DNA of 64,000 nucleotides from Limnomonas spitsbergensis. Its lineage: Eukaryota; Chlorophyta; Chlorophyceae; Chlamydomonadales. Positions within the stretch are counted from its first letter, which is position 1. Every line of letters starts with the position of its first letter. The DNA lies in contig JAYJMM010000114.1 in the NCBI GenBank assembly GCA_037349105.1, forward strand, positions 3,897,501-3,961,500, read 5' to 3'. The notes under the pieces are model-generated. The model had not been told where the DNA came from and searched no databases. It was given only the letters and a program-made list of their open reading frames with translations. Below, piece after piece: positions 21,703-34,900 of the stretch. Position numbers and translations under genes: made by a program.

Positions 21703-24000
21703 GGCCAGTGGGTGCTGTGAGCTATGCGTTGGGTCGCATGCTTGCCGGCTCAGATAGCACAAGACCCTTTTTAGGGAGGTCCTTGTCTCTTTGTAGTGGG
21801 TTGATGTTGGCGGATAGGGTTAAGGGTTAGTGGGTTGATGTTGGCGGATAGGGTTAGTGGGTTGATGTTGGGGGATAGGCATTTTCTCGAATTTAATTCA
21901 AAACCACTTTATTGAGAAGAAGCTGGGAACGATTGTGCTGTGCTCCCGCGAGGCAGTCGCGTCTTTCATCGGTCGCTCTGACATCTGATTGGAGAGTGCA
22001 AGACTGGCCTCGCTGCTGGGCCCGGCTGGCAAGGGTGGTGTTAGGAAGGGGGGATGGAATGGATGAGGAATGGTCTGGCTGGGCAGGGCAAGGGGCTGGC
22101 TTGGCCGGGTGAGGGTCTGGCCGGAGTGTGGTAGGGTCTAACTGGGCAAGGACTGCACTATGCGATTACTGATGCCACCCTGTATATGTCACTGAAACTG
22201 CAGGCAGGGTGCTAATGGTGTGGGGTGTGAACCTGGTGGGCCCTCCATCGAATAAATGTGTGTCATGCTTAGAAGGGCAGCAGATTTGCGGCGGTACTAC
22301 TAGATTTGTAAAGGGTGTTGATGTACGGTGGTACTCATGGAAAAAGAACCGACCGGTGCTTCTGTTTCTCTGGGCTCTTGACGGCTTCCCACAAGTATAA
22401 GCAGAGAGGGTTTTAGGCAGGTTTCGATCATGATGATTTTTTGCCAGTGTTTTCATTTTGCTCTTACCTGAGAGGCAGTTGTGTGACGTCACATGTTTCT
22501 TTCTGTTTGGTACTCTTACTACACTTTTCTGCAGAGTTTGGTGTGTAAAAACGTACCACACGTCGGCAACCTTACAGACACGGTCAATAACGTTACTGAC
22601 ACGGTGCTCAAGACTGTGGCCGCTGACACGGCTGAGCCCTACGTTCGAGCAGAGCTCACGGACTGCGTAACGTCAAGGATTCATATTTTATATCTCGTGC
22701 CGCAGTCTGGTCACTGCCATCGAGTGGCTTGGGTGCAATCATGGTCAACGAACCTGCCTTCTGTAACCACGGCAGCCAGTATTTGCTGGTAACAAGATAA
22801 TCGACACGATGAGGAGTCTGTGCACGCTGGGTGAAACAAAAAGATGCATCAGAAGCTACAAGTACAAAACCCGGTCATCGTTGAAAAGTAAGCTGCCCTA
22901 ATACCAACCATGAGGATTTTGCCGTGATGACATCCAATGCCTTATTTATCAGTGGGTTTTTTTCAGGTCGGACCTGAAGAATGAGGTGTCCGTTGCAAGT
23001 ATTGCAATATTGCCCAACACAGTGTCTTAAAGCATGAGTATGTTTTAGTTTGTGCGGTGATTGCCCCCGCCTATTATTCAAGACGCCAAAAAGATGTACA
23101 AGTCGTCAGTGTACGGCTACACAGTAGATTAAAGACACCAAAAAAGATGTACAAACTGACCAGCAACCGACCGACGTCAACCAGTCCTCGCTGGCCCTCG
23201 CTCGTCACCGCGATCTTAATGTTAACATCTACATCGCTGGCGTAGATAGCTACTTACTGCTACCGTGAGTCAGAGTGTGAACAGCGATGACTGCCAGGCA
23301 GCGTGCCTGCTACAGCTGACAGTTGGGATTCGAACTGTGTTCACACTCGTCACTGCCGGGAATGCCTGGTCTGGCTCGTCGATCAATACTGATTTGGCTC
23401 GAAGTCAGTCGCATGTCTGCTAATAGCTACATATCGCTAAAGCAATGCAGCAAGCGTTCGGCAAGTGACAGCGACAATGACAGCTGCGATTCAAAATGTC
23501 ACTCGTCACATGCGGTCCTTGCTGCAAGAAAAGTGTCATTGTTGGCACAGCTTCCCTGTCTAAGGTTGCTCCGGGTACCCTGACTTACAGGTTTTAACAA
23601 AGACGTCCACATATGAAGCAGTTCAGGCTTTCGACTTGCATTGTTCGGACTTCCTGTTACAATGAGGTCTCACGACCGCACCAAGCGTTCGCTGCTAGCC
23701 AAGTCATCTAAATGAAGTCACTTCAAAAGAACTCCGTTCATACCTGGGCAGACCCACCGATATAAAGTCCCCCCACCTCCATAATCGTAGATAGAGCCGG
23801 GGCCCATAACCACCATTACACGCTGTGGTGTACCCTAGTCTCCTCCATCCAGCCAGTGGTTGAATCTTGTGTCCATTGCAGCCACGCAATCACATGTGCA
23901 ACAGTCCAGCTTTCTACAGCACCTGCGTCAGGCAGCGGGGCTTCCTGCGTCAGCCGCCAGTTGGGGAGTCCTGAGGGAGCTGCAGATCCAACCTTCTCCC
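21703..24000. other. Gene-poor stretch after the MFS gene
   Basis: A short tandem repeat (gtgggttgatgttggcggata) lies at 21795-21880. A weak exon-like segment at 22536-22675 follows a CAG and encodes NLTDTVNNVTDTVLKTVAAD, but no partner exon was found. At 23070-23160 there is a local duplication around aaaaagatgtacaa. Otherwise nothing recognised. Confidence 0.45.
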
Positions 24001-24945
24001 CTTCGCAAGGGTGCTTGCGCTAGAGGACGCTGCCTATGAGTGGGCGCAGATGGACGTCGTCGGCCGCCGGGAAGACCCTAGGGACCCCGTTACCAAACAC
24101 AAGTCTGCGGCCGCCGCCTACCACGCCTGGTTTCAGCCTGCAGCAGGCGCCGTGCTGGTGCAAGCCAGGAACCGCACTAGCAACAGGGCGTGCGCTCGTG
24201 TGTGCACTAACTTAAGGCTGCGAATCGATCAGCGGCTAATAATAGAGGACGGCGCAGCAATTTGCAGCGTGACACACGATACTGCCAGCAGTGCTGGGCT
24301 GAGGGACACGGCCAACATGTAAAGGATGCGCTGCATGTGTGCTTGCAATGCCCTAGCGTAAAAGAGTGGCTGAGGGCGAGAGGTTGGGCAGGTCCCCCGG
24401 AGGGCGCCACAGACTTTCAGCAGTTGTACCAGGGCAGGCATGGGTGGGAGGCTCTGGCTTTTATTGAGGACGTGGTAAACTTTGTTGAGGCTAGTCTGCT
24501 GTCTTGTTTTTGCCTCCCTGGGAACTGGCTCTTTCCCTTTTTGTCTCTCTCTTGCTTTCAGAGGCGCGGATTCTTCGGTCTGCCTTTCCGTTTTCTGGAG
24601 GGATGTTTTCTTCGCCCCTTGTGCGCCTCTCTGTCCTTCCTCTAGCCTTTGCTTCCTCTCCTTTTCTTACCAACCAGACGTGGGAAAGCCCGCAGGCAGG
24701 GGTGGGAGGCCCTGGATTTTGTACTTATACCGTAGTTGAGCTTTTTGGAGGCTAGTCTCTTCATGGGTGGGGTATACAGTTTGCCCGACCTTTGTGTTCT
24801 TTTTGTTTGGTGGGTGAACTTGCTATCCTTTCTTTACTCTCATGCCCTCTCCCTTGACTTTCACTTTCCTAGCCGTCTTTTTGCTTGCCGACGTGGCCGA
24901 GCTTCATTTCAGCATGGCCCAGAGGTGTCATGTCATTAACATGTG
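24000..24945 (+). mobile_element. LINE-like retrotransposon 3' end, decayed
   Basis: Encodes RYCQQCWAEGHGQHVKDALH, then VCLQCPSVKEWL and GWAGPPEGATDFQQLYQGRH, a C-x2-C...H...C pattern like the reverse-transcriptase-associated zinc-binding region at the end of non-LTR elements. Upstream residues NLRLRIDQRLI lie in another frame, so at least one frameshift is present near 24255. A pyrimidine-rich 3' tail ends in agcatggcccagaggtgt. The same tail occurs in reverse at 25015-25273, 37800-38315 and 43925-44110. Confidence 0.75.
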
Positions 24946-24998
24946 CAACAAATTTAGAAATGGGATAACTGAATGAAACTCCCGTATTAGGTATGTAC

Positions 24999-25289
24999 GA
25001 GAGCCGTATTAGGTCAATAACGTTACACCTCTGGGCTTGCTCAAAGCTCAGCCGCGTGGGCGCCCAACTGTTCAGAAGGGAGGAAAGAAGAAACTAAAAG
25101 GGGGCAAACAACAACAAAAAAGGACCAAAAGGGAAAGCCGGAAAGGCAAACGACACCGGCGCCTCAGAATCCCTACCGACTAACCCTCAACAATGCCCAC
25201 AACACAGTCCACAAAAGCAAGTACTGGTACATCCCACCCCTGCTCAGCCTGATACAGCTGGTGGAAGTATCATGAGAGCCGTATTAGGT
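24999..25289 (-). mobile_element. 5'-truncated LINE 3' end flanked by a 16-bp target-site duplication
   Basis: A minus-strand LINE tail (ctcagccgcgtgggcgcccaa, then the purine-rich 3' region) is flanked by identical direct repeats of gagagccgtattaggt at 24999-25014 and 25274-25289. The truncated length and long duplication are what target-primed reverse transcription leaves. The element-specific part is about 25015-25273. Confidence 0.8.
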
Positions 25290-28200
25290 AAGAGACCCGT
25301 ACAACTTAATTCCATGCAGAATTGGCGATGGTTTAGAAAACCTACAGCTTATCGCACAGTTCACGCTGTCAAATAGGCTGCTGATGTTGTCAGAAACAGC
25401 TTCGGTATGTGTATGGTGTCGCTGACGGTCAGACTGCTGGGATAACTTGAGACGGTGACGGCTCAAGATTTTGTGTTGTTTGTTTAGTTTGTACTTAGCC
25501 GGCTGCCTGGCTCCCACCTTAACCTTCATGGTAGTTTCCTTTGTTGTGGTAATCTCTGTCCCGGTTTAGGAAGTATTTCAAGATATGTTTGATGTTTTAG
25601 CTCTTGGCAGTTTCTTTGGGCCATGTTTTCACCGACTCGGTCTTCAGGGCTTTTGTTATGTATCTGCCTTGACATGTTGGAGTGGCAGGCTTTTCTATTA
25701 AAGCCGAACTTTCCTCGATTGGGGTGCTCTCCCAGCTCTTCCAGCCTTGTAGAGATCTCACTAGGTTTCGGTGTTTTTCTTGCTCTTTCTCTTCTGAGTG
25801 TGACTTGAACCAGAGACTGACTTGACCTGAGCTGACCAGCTCTCATTTTTTCGGTTTGCCTGTTTGGGGCTTGACTCTCCAGATTAGCCATTAGGAATAA
25901 CGGCTGCTTGGCTTTCGGCCTCCCGTTATGATCAAAAATCAAATTTCAGCAATCAATCTGCTGTACGATTATGATGCCTATCACGCGACAGCAAAAAAGT
26001 GATGAGAATTATGATTCATGAAGTACTCCCTTCAAGCAGGTACTGTTTTTAATGTACAGTCGGAAATCAGAGATCTTCTGTTGGAGACGGCAAGGATTCA
26101 CGGTGGAGCGAGCAGCAGACTTGCATGACGGAACTCGCTTGAAGTATTGGAGAGCTCCATATGGTACATGCCGAGACCCCGGCGTATCATATTTGATGAG
26201 TACATATATAACCTTATATGGGTCAGAGCGTTTGATGTTAGATGTTAGACGTTAGATTCCAGATTTTGAGATCAAAGTTCAACTACATGTGATCTAAGTT
26301 CAGCTACATGTGATCTAAGTTCAGCTACAGTTACATAATTTTTTGCGATACCAACGTCCTCGTGAGGTAATTTGGGCCAACGAAGCAACCAAGGGAGAGA
26401 TAGGAGAGAGTACACACAAAACCGAAGTACCGAACACGAAACTCATCCGTGCCAATTCCATGGCCAGCAAATTAGTAAAATGTCATTTGGTGATAGCAAC
26501 GTCCATACGGTATTCAGGCCCATGCGGCCATAACAAAAAACAGGGGCGACGAGACAAGGCTACTACTCTGCCATGCTCTTTCCACAGCAGCCAGCTCAGT
26601 CATGTCAGTCTTGATTGAGCTCCTCGATCTCGAATCGCCCTCTCCATCTTCTCGAGCATCTGTGACAGGTGTTGCGACATCGCTCAGGTCAAGTCATTTC
26701 GTTCGGCCTATTTTTTTAACAGGAAGCCAATGGCAAACGTTCGCGCTCCCGCAACACTTCAGTATTCCCTATGCATCATCACAGAGCTAAGCATCATGTC
26801 AACTTTTAACGCATCAGGCTACCAGTATTCAGGTGTCGCATTTCTGGAAATCACTGGCAACATGCCGAATGGACTTAATGTGGATTCGTGGGTCGAACCC
26901 CTGGTCGAACTCACCGTCAGGACGTCCTTGCCGAGCTTGGTCGTGGCCATGAACTGTAACCATGTGTCCAATTGTCGACGTTTCCTGCCGTCAACGACAA
27001 TGGCATTTGGTCTTGATCATGGGAGGTAACCAGGGCACGAAATCATGGGAAGTAGTAACCAGGGCACGTAATTCAAAAGCATGGCGTGTGCCTCGGCGCT
27101 CGCGCACGACAGTGGATTCCATCCAGTTGAATTCGACTGGAATTCACTCACCTCTCATGCCGACATTGCTGTTGCTTCCTTCCTTGCTTCTCCCTTCAGT
27201 CTCGCGTGTTCTGGCTCGCTCGCCTCCCCAACTTCTGCGTAACACAACACATCAGAATCAACGTGGCAACCTGGAGCAAAGCGTAACTCTTCTTTTATTT
27301 CTACACTGTCGCCTCCACGCGCATCGTAGCCCATGTTTAGCGCCTCACCTAGTCACATCCGAGGCACCGATGCGTCAACAGTGTCGCCATGCATGGCGGA
27401 TGCGACGACAGTGCCCACCTCCACTCGCGGCCGTCCCGCTCGTTGGCGTTCATATCTGCACGTTAGCTTATGGTCCTGTTTCCGGCAAGGCATGCCATTT
27501 GTTAGCCTTCAGGAACTTAGAAGTCCGTCACGGGTTTGTCATACTGTCATTTTGTCATATTTGTCATACTATCATTTTGTCATATTTGCCATACAGTCAT
27601 TTTGTCATACTGTCATCGCCTAACGCGCCCCTCCGGACCCTGAAACCCTCTAACGCGTTAGAATCTAACGCTGTCCCTTACGACACTCACCATTCTTCTT
27701 CTTTCTTCTTCTTTCTTGGACCCTTTGTCATCATCAGAGACATATTTGGTCATCATACTATCATTTTGACACGCGGCGTTTGTGGGTCACACTTTCTGCG
27801 CACGGTCGCAACCACTATTCAAACAAAGATGTGTCAGCATCGACATGCACGTTCCTATTTCCTGTTATCCGGCCGGGTGTGATCTGGCTGTCAGGGTAAA
27901 TGGAGTACTTGTTGTGCACCTGGTCATGACGCACCCTCCGGCTCCGGTTGCCCCCCTGCAAGACAGTTCATACCGGAATTCCGCCGGAGTTCACCAGTTC
28001 ACACTACTGGCTGACGTCAAATCTCCCCTGATTGCAGCGAGAAGATCGTTTACAAATTTGGAACCTGGGCTTCGCCAATTAATGTCACTTCTAATCGCTC
28101 TAATACCTCGAACCCCGATCACTGATTCAAGCCGTAATTCGCTCTCTATTTAAGCCGGCATACATCAATCAGGCATTAAGGTGAGACCGCTCAGTCATGA

Positions 28201-28977
28201 GACTCTGGCTGGTCATACCATGACCATATCCTGGTAAATAAGAATCATTATTACGGGTTTCGTTTCTCAATAGGTAGAGCATCATTCTGCGAAAAATGAG
28301 GTACCGTCGAGTGATTGATCCACAATTGCAATCATGATGAGACGGGGGATGGAGAGTGCGCGTATCCTGTACGGGAAAGTCTGTCCTTATGGATCACCTA
28401 TACCTAGGGATGCGTTAATAAACACGAAGGATTGGAAACAATACGTAGTTTTCATTATTACGGGCAATCGGCGCTCAGGTGAGCGCGCTTGTGCACGCTC
28501 GGCGTGCACACTGTATATTTACAGTATGATGCCAGAGTATCGATCGTACGCATATAACGAGCCAGATACCATACGGCAACAATACTCGCCGAGTCACTCA
28601 CGTTGCAAGGTATATCCATCTGTCGCGCATCTGATATACATTCGTCAACAAGCAGTGATATGATAGAAGATGCATGATCTGTCCTGGCATTAAATAAGTT
28701 CACTCATAAAGTCACATTTTTAATGACACTGAAGCTGTACTTAATACGCGCACGTAGTACCTGTTGACACTTAGTTCAGCATTCGCCTCATTCGTTCGTA
28801 GCTACAGCCTCGCTTGCCACACGCATTGTATGATGCAGCTTCCTCCATCATTCTTTCCTTCCCTCACAAGACGTTCGCACCGATCGGCTGTGCAGGAAGG
28901 CTACCTAGCTGTCATCGTGTGCTGCATGTACCGGAAGCTCGGTGAAGGAGAACAATCCCAGTCCCGCGCTTTCGGCA
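25290..28977. other. Gene-poor stretch before the kinase gene
   Basis: No coding segment with recognisable domains. Short tandem runs of tgtcatactgtcattttgtcat occur at 27530-27620, and gatctaagttcagctacatg repeats at 26270-26335. The last few hundred bases should contain the kinase promoter. Isolated open frames here look like chance. Confidence 0.4.
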
Positions 28978-31900
28978 ATGATAGTGAGAGGCCAGCAAGT
29001 CATGGCCTGCAAGGCCTCGTCCAAGAAATCGCCCAGTAGCTTCGCCAATGCAGTTGCCTGCAACTGGCTGGCTGCGACGGTGCGTGACTGCTTCAGACCA
29101 CATCGTCAAGGTGCGCCCTGGACCCAAGACAACGAGGATGCTACTATGCATGACAACGCAACATTTAGCAGCATTCAGGAACCAATGCCGCCATCAGCCA
29201 GCAGGGTGGTCTTCCCAGCAAATTCAGCGGCAATAGTAGCCACTGAGCAGCAGCCGTGTGCCGTCCTGCAGCCTGACAAGGAGGTGACCAACGCAAGTTA
29301 CAGGGAAAATTTCAGCGACAGCGGGGAAGATGACGTTCAGCTGCGTGGAAGGGCAATTTTCTCGCCGGAGTCTGCATCCTTCGTATTCGCCCGTGTCACA
29401 GCCTCGCAGCCGCGCCAATTGCCCCGAACTGATGATGATTGCTCCAAGCAGCAGCTGCTAGAGGAAGGATGGGCCAGAAACGGCAGCCTTTTCCACCAAC
29501 AAGCTCTGACTTCAAACCCTCTGGCCTCAGTGTATGCCCCCTCTCAGCACCGCTTCAGTCAGAAGCCTGCTGACCTCAAGTCTGAGCAGCAGCAGCAGCA
29601 GCGTGGCTCTCCCACTTCCCCCACCAACAATGATCTCCAGGTATCCAACACCTCCATCTGTTTCTCTGCCGCCGCCCCCGATTCGGAGCAGGAGGACATC
29701 CTTCAAAGACCTAGCCGCCTTGCAAATTTGCTCCTCAGCGAGACAGGACAGGTGCGGGGCAGGGCAGGGTTGCATGCATGACATGCCGATTGGCCGGGCG
29801 AGAGAGGGGAGGATAATGTGAGCAAGTCACGCATGCTGATAGCAACATGCCTTGCCTCGATCTGTCATGCACCGCAGTCAAAGACACACCGCACATCCGA
29901 ATTTCGAATTTGGATTTTGCAACTCAATCCAGGATCATTTATCATCCTCCTGCGCCCATGCGGCCGAGACTTTGCAGCATGGCCCAGAGGTGCATTGATT
30001 TATCATCCTTCATCAGGTCTATCAAAATTTATGAGCCTTGCTGTGTGCTGTAGTGCAGCTGCCCGCTTTTAATTGACAGCCAAACATCCTGGGATAAGGC
30101 GTATTTGAATTTCAAATTGCGACCTGCATTGACGACGTCAGCTCATGCTCAAAATTCCATGCTGACGCAGTTGCCTTCTGTGCCCTGAATTGCAGCCTCC
30201 CATCCAGGAACATGCGCTGCGGGATGACATTTGTAACCTTTCGCTGCTTGGACGCGGAGGCTGCGGCTCTGTTTACAAGGTGCAGTGCAGAGGAACTCAT
30301 CAATGCTCGGGTTTAAAAATGCCCCTAAACAGTGACCACCCCCTGGTGACCACCACCCATAGTTTTTAGCTTCTCTGTCTAGCTGTCGTTGCGGTTTCGT
30401 TTTGGTTTTCTGTGCTGGTGTCCTCCCGGTTCGCCCTGTCTGGCCCTTTCGAAAAAGGTTGTTCGTGGTTGCGTCAACTTTGCAACAACAGCCCATGGTG
30501 TCACTGTTTGGTAGGCAAGGCAATTCTCTTGAGCCCGGAATTTGATCTTTGTAGTCCAGGTTGAAGACTTCAAATAAAGACATTAAAATGCCTCAACTTA
30601 ACGATACCGGTAAACACTGAAACTCTGTTATAAAACCTGAACCCTACACCCTTATCGCGTCCCCAGGGCGAATGGCGAGGCTCTGTGGTTGCCGTAAAAC
30701 TGATTGTTTCTGACTGCTCGGAGAGTCTGGACGCCAGCCTGGCTGAGGCGATAATCAGCCGCATGCTGGCCCACCCGCACATTGTGCAAAGCTTCGCAGC
30801 TGTGGTTATTCACGTAAGTGCTCTTCGTGTTGTTACCATTCTTTAGATTTGAATTCCTTCCCGTCGGGTAAGAATACTGTTTGCAGATCTACAGCCTGAT
30901 CAGAGCTAAGAAGCGGGGAGGCCATGCAACAATTATTTGCCTTGCTGCTATGGACGATCTATTAGAGATTTGTACTGCAGCCTGATTGAGCTTTAGATGG
31001 TCTGTAATGCGTTTCCCCACCGTGCCCTGTAGATTGATCGTCATGCACTGTTGCGTACTGCATTTCCAGTACTGACCGGTCTACGCAAGAGGCCCCCTGG
31101 CCGTATGCTGTTGCGCAGCTGAACTGAAGCTGAAGCACCCTTAACCCTATACCCTAGAACCCTAAACCCTCACCCTAATGTTGACACCGGTCTCCCACTC
31201 GTCCGCAGGCCGACCAGGGCTGGATGGATCAGGCGGAGGAGGTCGCGTGGGAGGCCAAGCTGAGCCCTGCAAGCACTTGCACGCCCCACCTGGTGCCGAG
31301 CGATGGCTCCAGGGATCCCAAAAGCCGGACGGCATCTGCTGCCAGCACAGGCAGTGCAGGTTCAACGGCAGGCCGGTCACCGCGGGTGAGGCCGCACGTC
31401 CACGAACTGACCAGCATGCAGGCTGAAGAGAATCGATATTTCCGAGATGTTTTCTTGGGGTGCAGCTGCAGGCGGGCGGACCCGCTCCCGCTCCCGCTCC
31501 CACTCTCCTCTCACGACCCTTCTGAGGCAGCAGAAGCCGGGAGTACCTTTGACGCGACGCCCGAACCCCAGCCTGGCCAGGCTTCGAGGTTTGACGGGCC
31601 ATCCGCGGGGGCTGCCAATCGGGCCGGCGAGGCAAACTCAGCTGCCTTGCCGCTGAGCTGTCATGATGGCGGTGCTGGCCAGCTGGGATGCCATACGACC
31701 GCCTGGTCTTCCTGCACTGCCATCTCGGCCCCCATTGCACCGTTACCCAGCTCCGCGGGGCAGCGGGGCTCCACCTGGGCGTCTGCCCTGCTCGCCGATC
31801 CGCTGCTCCTGCAGCTCCTTCCCGAGCCTGGTCTCCGTGCGACATCCTCTCCTGGTGTTGAAGCTGGCTCTGGAGCACCCGTTTGTCCAGGTCGGGTTCA

Positions 31901-34900
31901 GCTGGGCCTGCAGGACCAGGCAGCTGAAGGCCGGGTGCAGGTAGTGGGACCGAGGTCTGGCAAGGTCATCTCTGATGAGAATGAGGTCTCACGCCCCTGT
32001 CCTGGCGGCATGCCCCAGCCGAGCAGTGGCGCGAAAAGCTCGGGGGACTTCTGCTTCGGAGCATCCTCAAAGACAGAGTGAGCCCCCGGAGTCTGGATAT
32101 TTTTTCCGGCTTCATTTGTGATCATAAAAAGCTTGTTTTGATGTGTAGCTCTCGGCTGGCCGCAACAGAGAAATGACGGTTATATTAGGTTATAAATGAT
32201 TACTGATAATGTAAGATGTATGGCTTTGGTCGAGCCGTCTCTTGTATGTGTAGAGCGGTCGTCCGGGAAACTGAAATGATTTCCTCTTAGACTTCACATG
32301 TTTCGCGTGAGAAATTACACAATGGCCGAATGTTGTACAATCACCGACTGATCATTAACAAATTTCCGCACTGCCCCTGTGCAGGCAGCTTTCGCTCGAC
32401 GATGCAATGCTGGACGCCGGCGTCACGCTCGGGCGGCACGTGACGGCCATCGTGGTGAGCATAAAGGGAGGTTGGAGCCGAGCCCCTTTCCCCCACAGCA
32501 GACTTCTCTTGCCTCGTGAAAAGCCAAACTGCGCGACCTGCCTCGATCAGGCCCTACGTAATAATCGTCGTGCCGTAATTTGCGCCGAAACCAAAAATCA
32601 TAAAATCATGGCGCTCTAACGTAACACGTTGGACTTTGCGACCTCCTCTCCCTCGCTCGCAGATTGAATACTGCGACCGAGGTCACCTGGGGGATATGAT
32701 CCGCCGCGGTATGTTCGTCCCCTCGAAGAAGTGGGGCCCGCTCACGACCCTGAGAGCCCTGGCCAGGACAGCCAAGGAGGTGGCTCAGGTGCGGTGGTAG
32801 AGGTTACACTGGGGGAACTTGAGTGGCTCAGGTGCGGTGGTCGAAGTTGCACTGGGGGGGCTCGAGTCAGTCATGTGATATGATACAAAGTATGTGTCAT
32901 CCAGCGAAAAGAGCCCAGCCTCGCTGAGTACTACCTGTGTCTCCTCAGCAAGTCCTCAAGATACAATACAGTGTCCAATACACCTACATACCTAAAGCTG
33001 TACATGTGTACATCAGTGTGCGTATGAACGGCCTTGGGCGTTGTCGCCCAGTTGGACGCTATAGGGGTGTTCAGTCAGCTGAGCCAGGGGGTGGTCATTG
33101 TACATGTGGTCGTCTCCCCCGACCGGTTCTCCCCGACCGGTTCTCCCCGACCCTCCTCCCGACCCTTCTCCCGACCCTTCTCCCGACCCTTCTATCGACC
33201 CTTCTCTCGACCCTTCTCCCGACCCTTCTCCCGACCCTTCTCCCGACCCTTCTCCCCGACCCTTCTCCCCGACCCTTCTCCCGACCCTTCTCCTTGCCTG
33301 CTTGCCTTCCCCAGGGTTTGGCGTACCTGCACTCCATGGGCATCACGCATGGGGACCTCAAGCCGTCGAACGTGCTCCTCAAGAGCTCCCGGTTGGACCG
33401 AAGGGGCTTCGTTGCCCGCATCGCAGACTTTGGCTTTGCGTCCGCCTCGACAGGTGGGACAGGGGGGTTGCATGGTTTGTAAGGTTGAGCGCTTAAGTAT
33501 GGACGGCATGGGCTTCGTTCCCCACTTCTCAGACTCTGGTTTGCCTTAGCCTTGACTTGCTAGATTTGGGGCTCACGCGATGCGTCATGTCAATCTGACC
33601 CCCTGAACCCTGAACCTCCTCCACCCTGAACCCCTGATACTTCAAACCCCGAATATTGGACTATGCATGTATTTTTAGTGTACTGCAGTGCCCAGGACCC
33701 AACACACTGAAACCCGAACCATAAAATTTGACTGTCCATGTATTTTTTATGTGCTACAGCGCTCCAGAGCCAAAACCCTGAAAACCCAAGCCCTGAAATC
33801 TGAGTGACGGTGTCTTTTGATGTGCTGCAGCGTGCCAGACCCCAAACCCTGTAGCCCATGAAAAGCCTGTAACCCCAAGGCCTGAAATCTGAATGCCCGT
33901 GTCTTCTTATGACCTGCAGCGCTCCAGACCCAGGACTCAAGCCCGTCCACGCTGACTTACTCTGCCCCAGAGGCTATCGATGGGCCTGCCACCCCCGCCT
34001 GCGATATGTGGAGCTTCGGGGTCATGCTAAACGAAATGGTGACGGGCAAGGTGAGCGGAAAACGACTTTTTTCTCGTTACCCCTTCTCGACTCCTAAGGT
34101 CGGTGAAATGTTGACAGGAGGGGTGAGCGGGAAAACTATTTGTTTTTTTAGTTATCCCTACTCGCCCCCTACGAATGATGAAATGGTGACGGGCGAGGTG
34201 GGTGAGCGGGAAAACGAATTGTTTTTCTCGTTACCCATACTCGCCCCCTACGAATGATGAAATGGTGACGGGCGAGATGAGTGGGGAAAACGATTTGTTT
34301 TTCTCGTTACCCATACTGGACCCCTACAATACTTAAACCCTTTCGGCCCTGACCACCATGGTGCGTTTGAACGCCTCTTAGGACCGCCATGCTTGAATAG
34401 CTTTACCTGACACTCTTACTTGAATGGCTTTTTTGACCCCCGTTTTTCAAATGCCTTTTTTGACACCCCTTAACGCTGCGTTGCAGGTCCCCTTTGCTGG
34501 GCTGCACTGGGGTACGGTGATGGCCGGCCTCCTGAGTGGATCCCTGCAGCTGGAGTGGCCCGAAGACATGGACCCCATGCTGCAGAGGCTGGGGCAGGCC
34601 GCAACACAATACGACCCGGCCATCAGGCCCTCAGCCAGGGTTGCTAGTAAGGTGCGTGGTGTGGCCATGTGCTGCACTGACCCTGACTGAACCTGACTGA
34701 AGAAACGATGCGGTCATAGTATATTATTTCCTGACGCTGAACCTGTGGGAACCTGTTGGAACCCCCTGAACCTGACCCGCGAAATTCCCGCGAACAAAAG
34801 ATGCTGTCTCAGTTTATTAATTCCCTGCTTCACTTACTGGCTTTTGCCTGGTCTCACCTTTGTGAGGCGGCAGTATGCCCCCATATCACAAGAGACTTAT

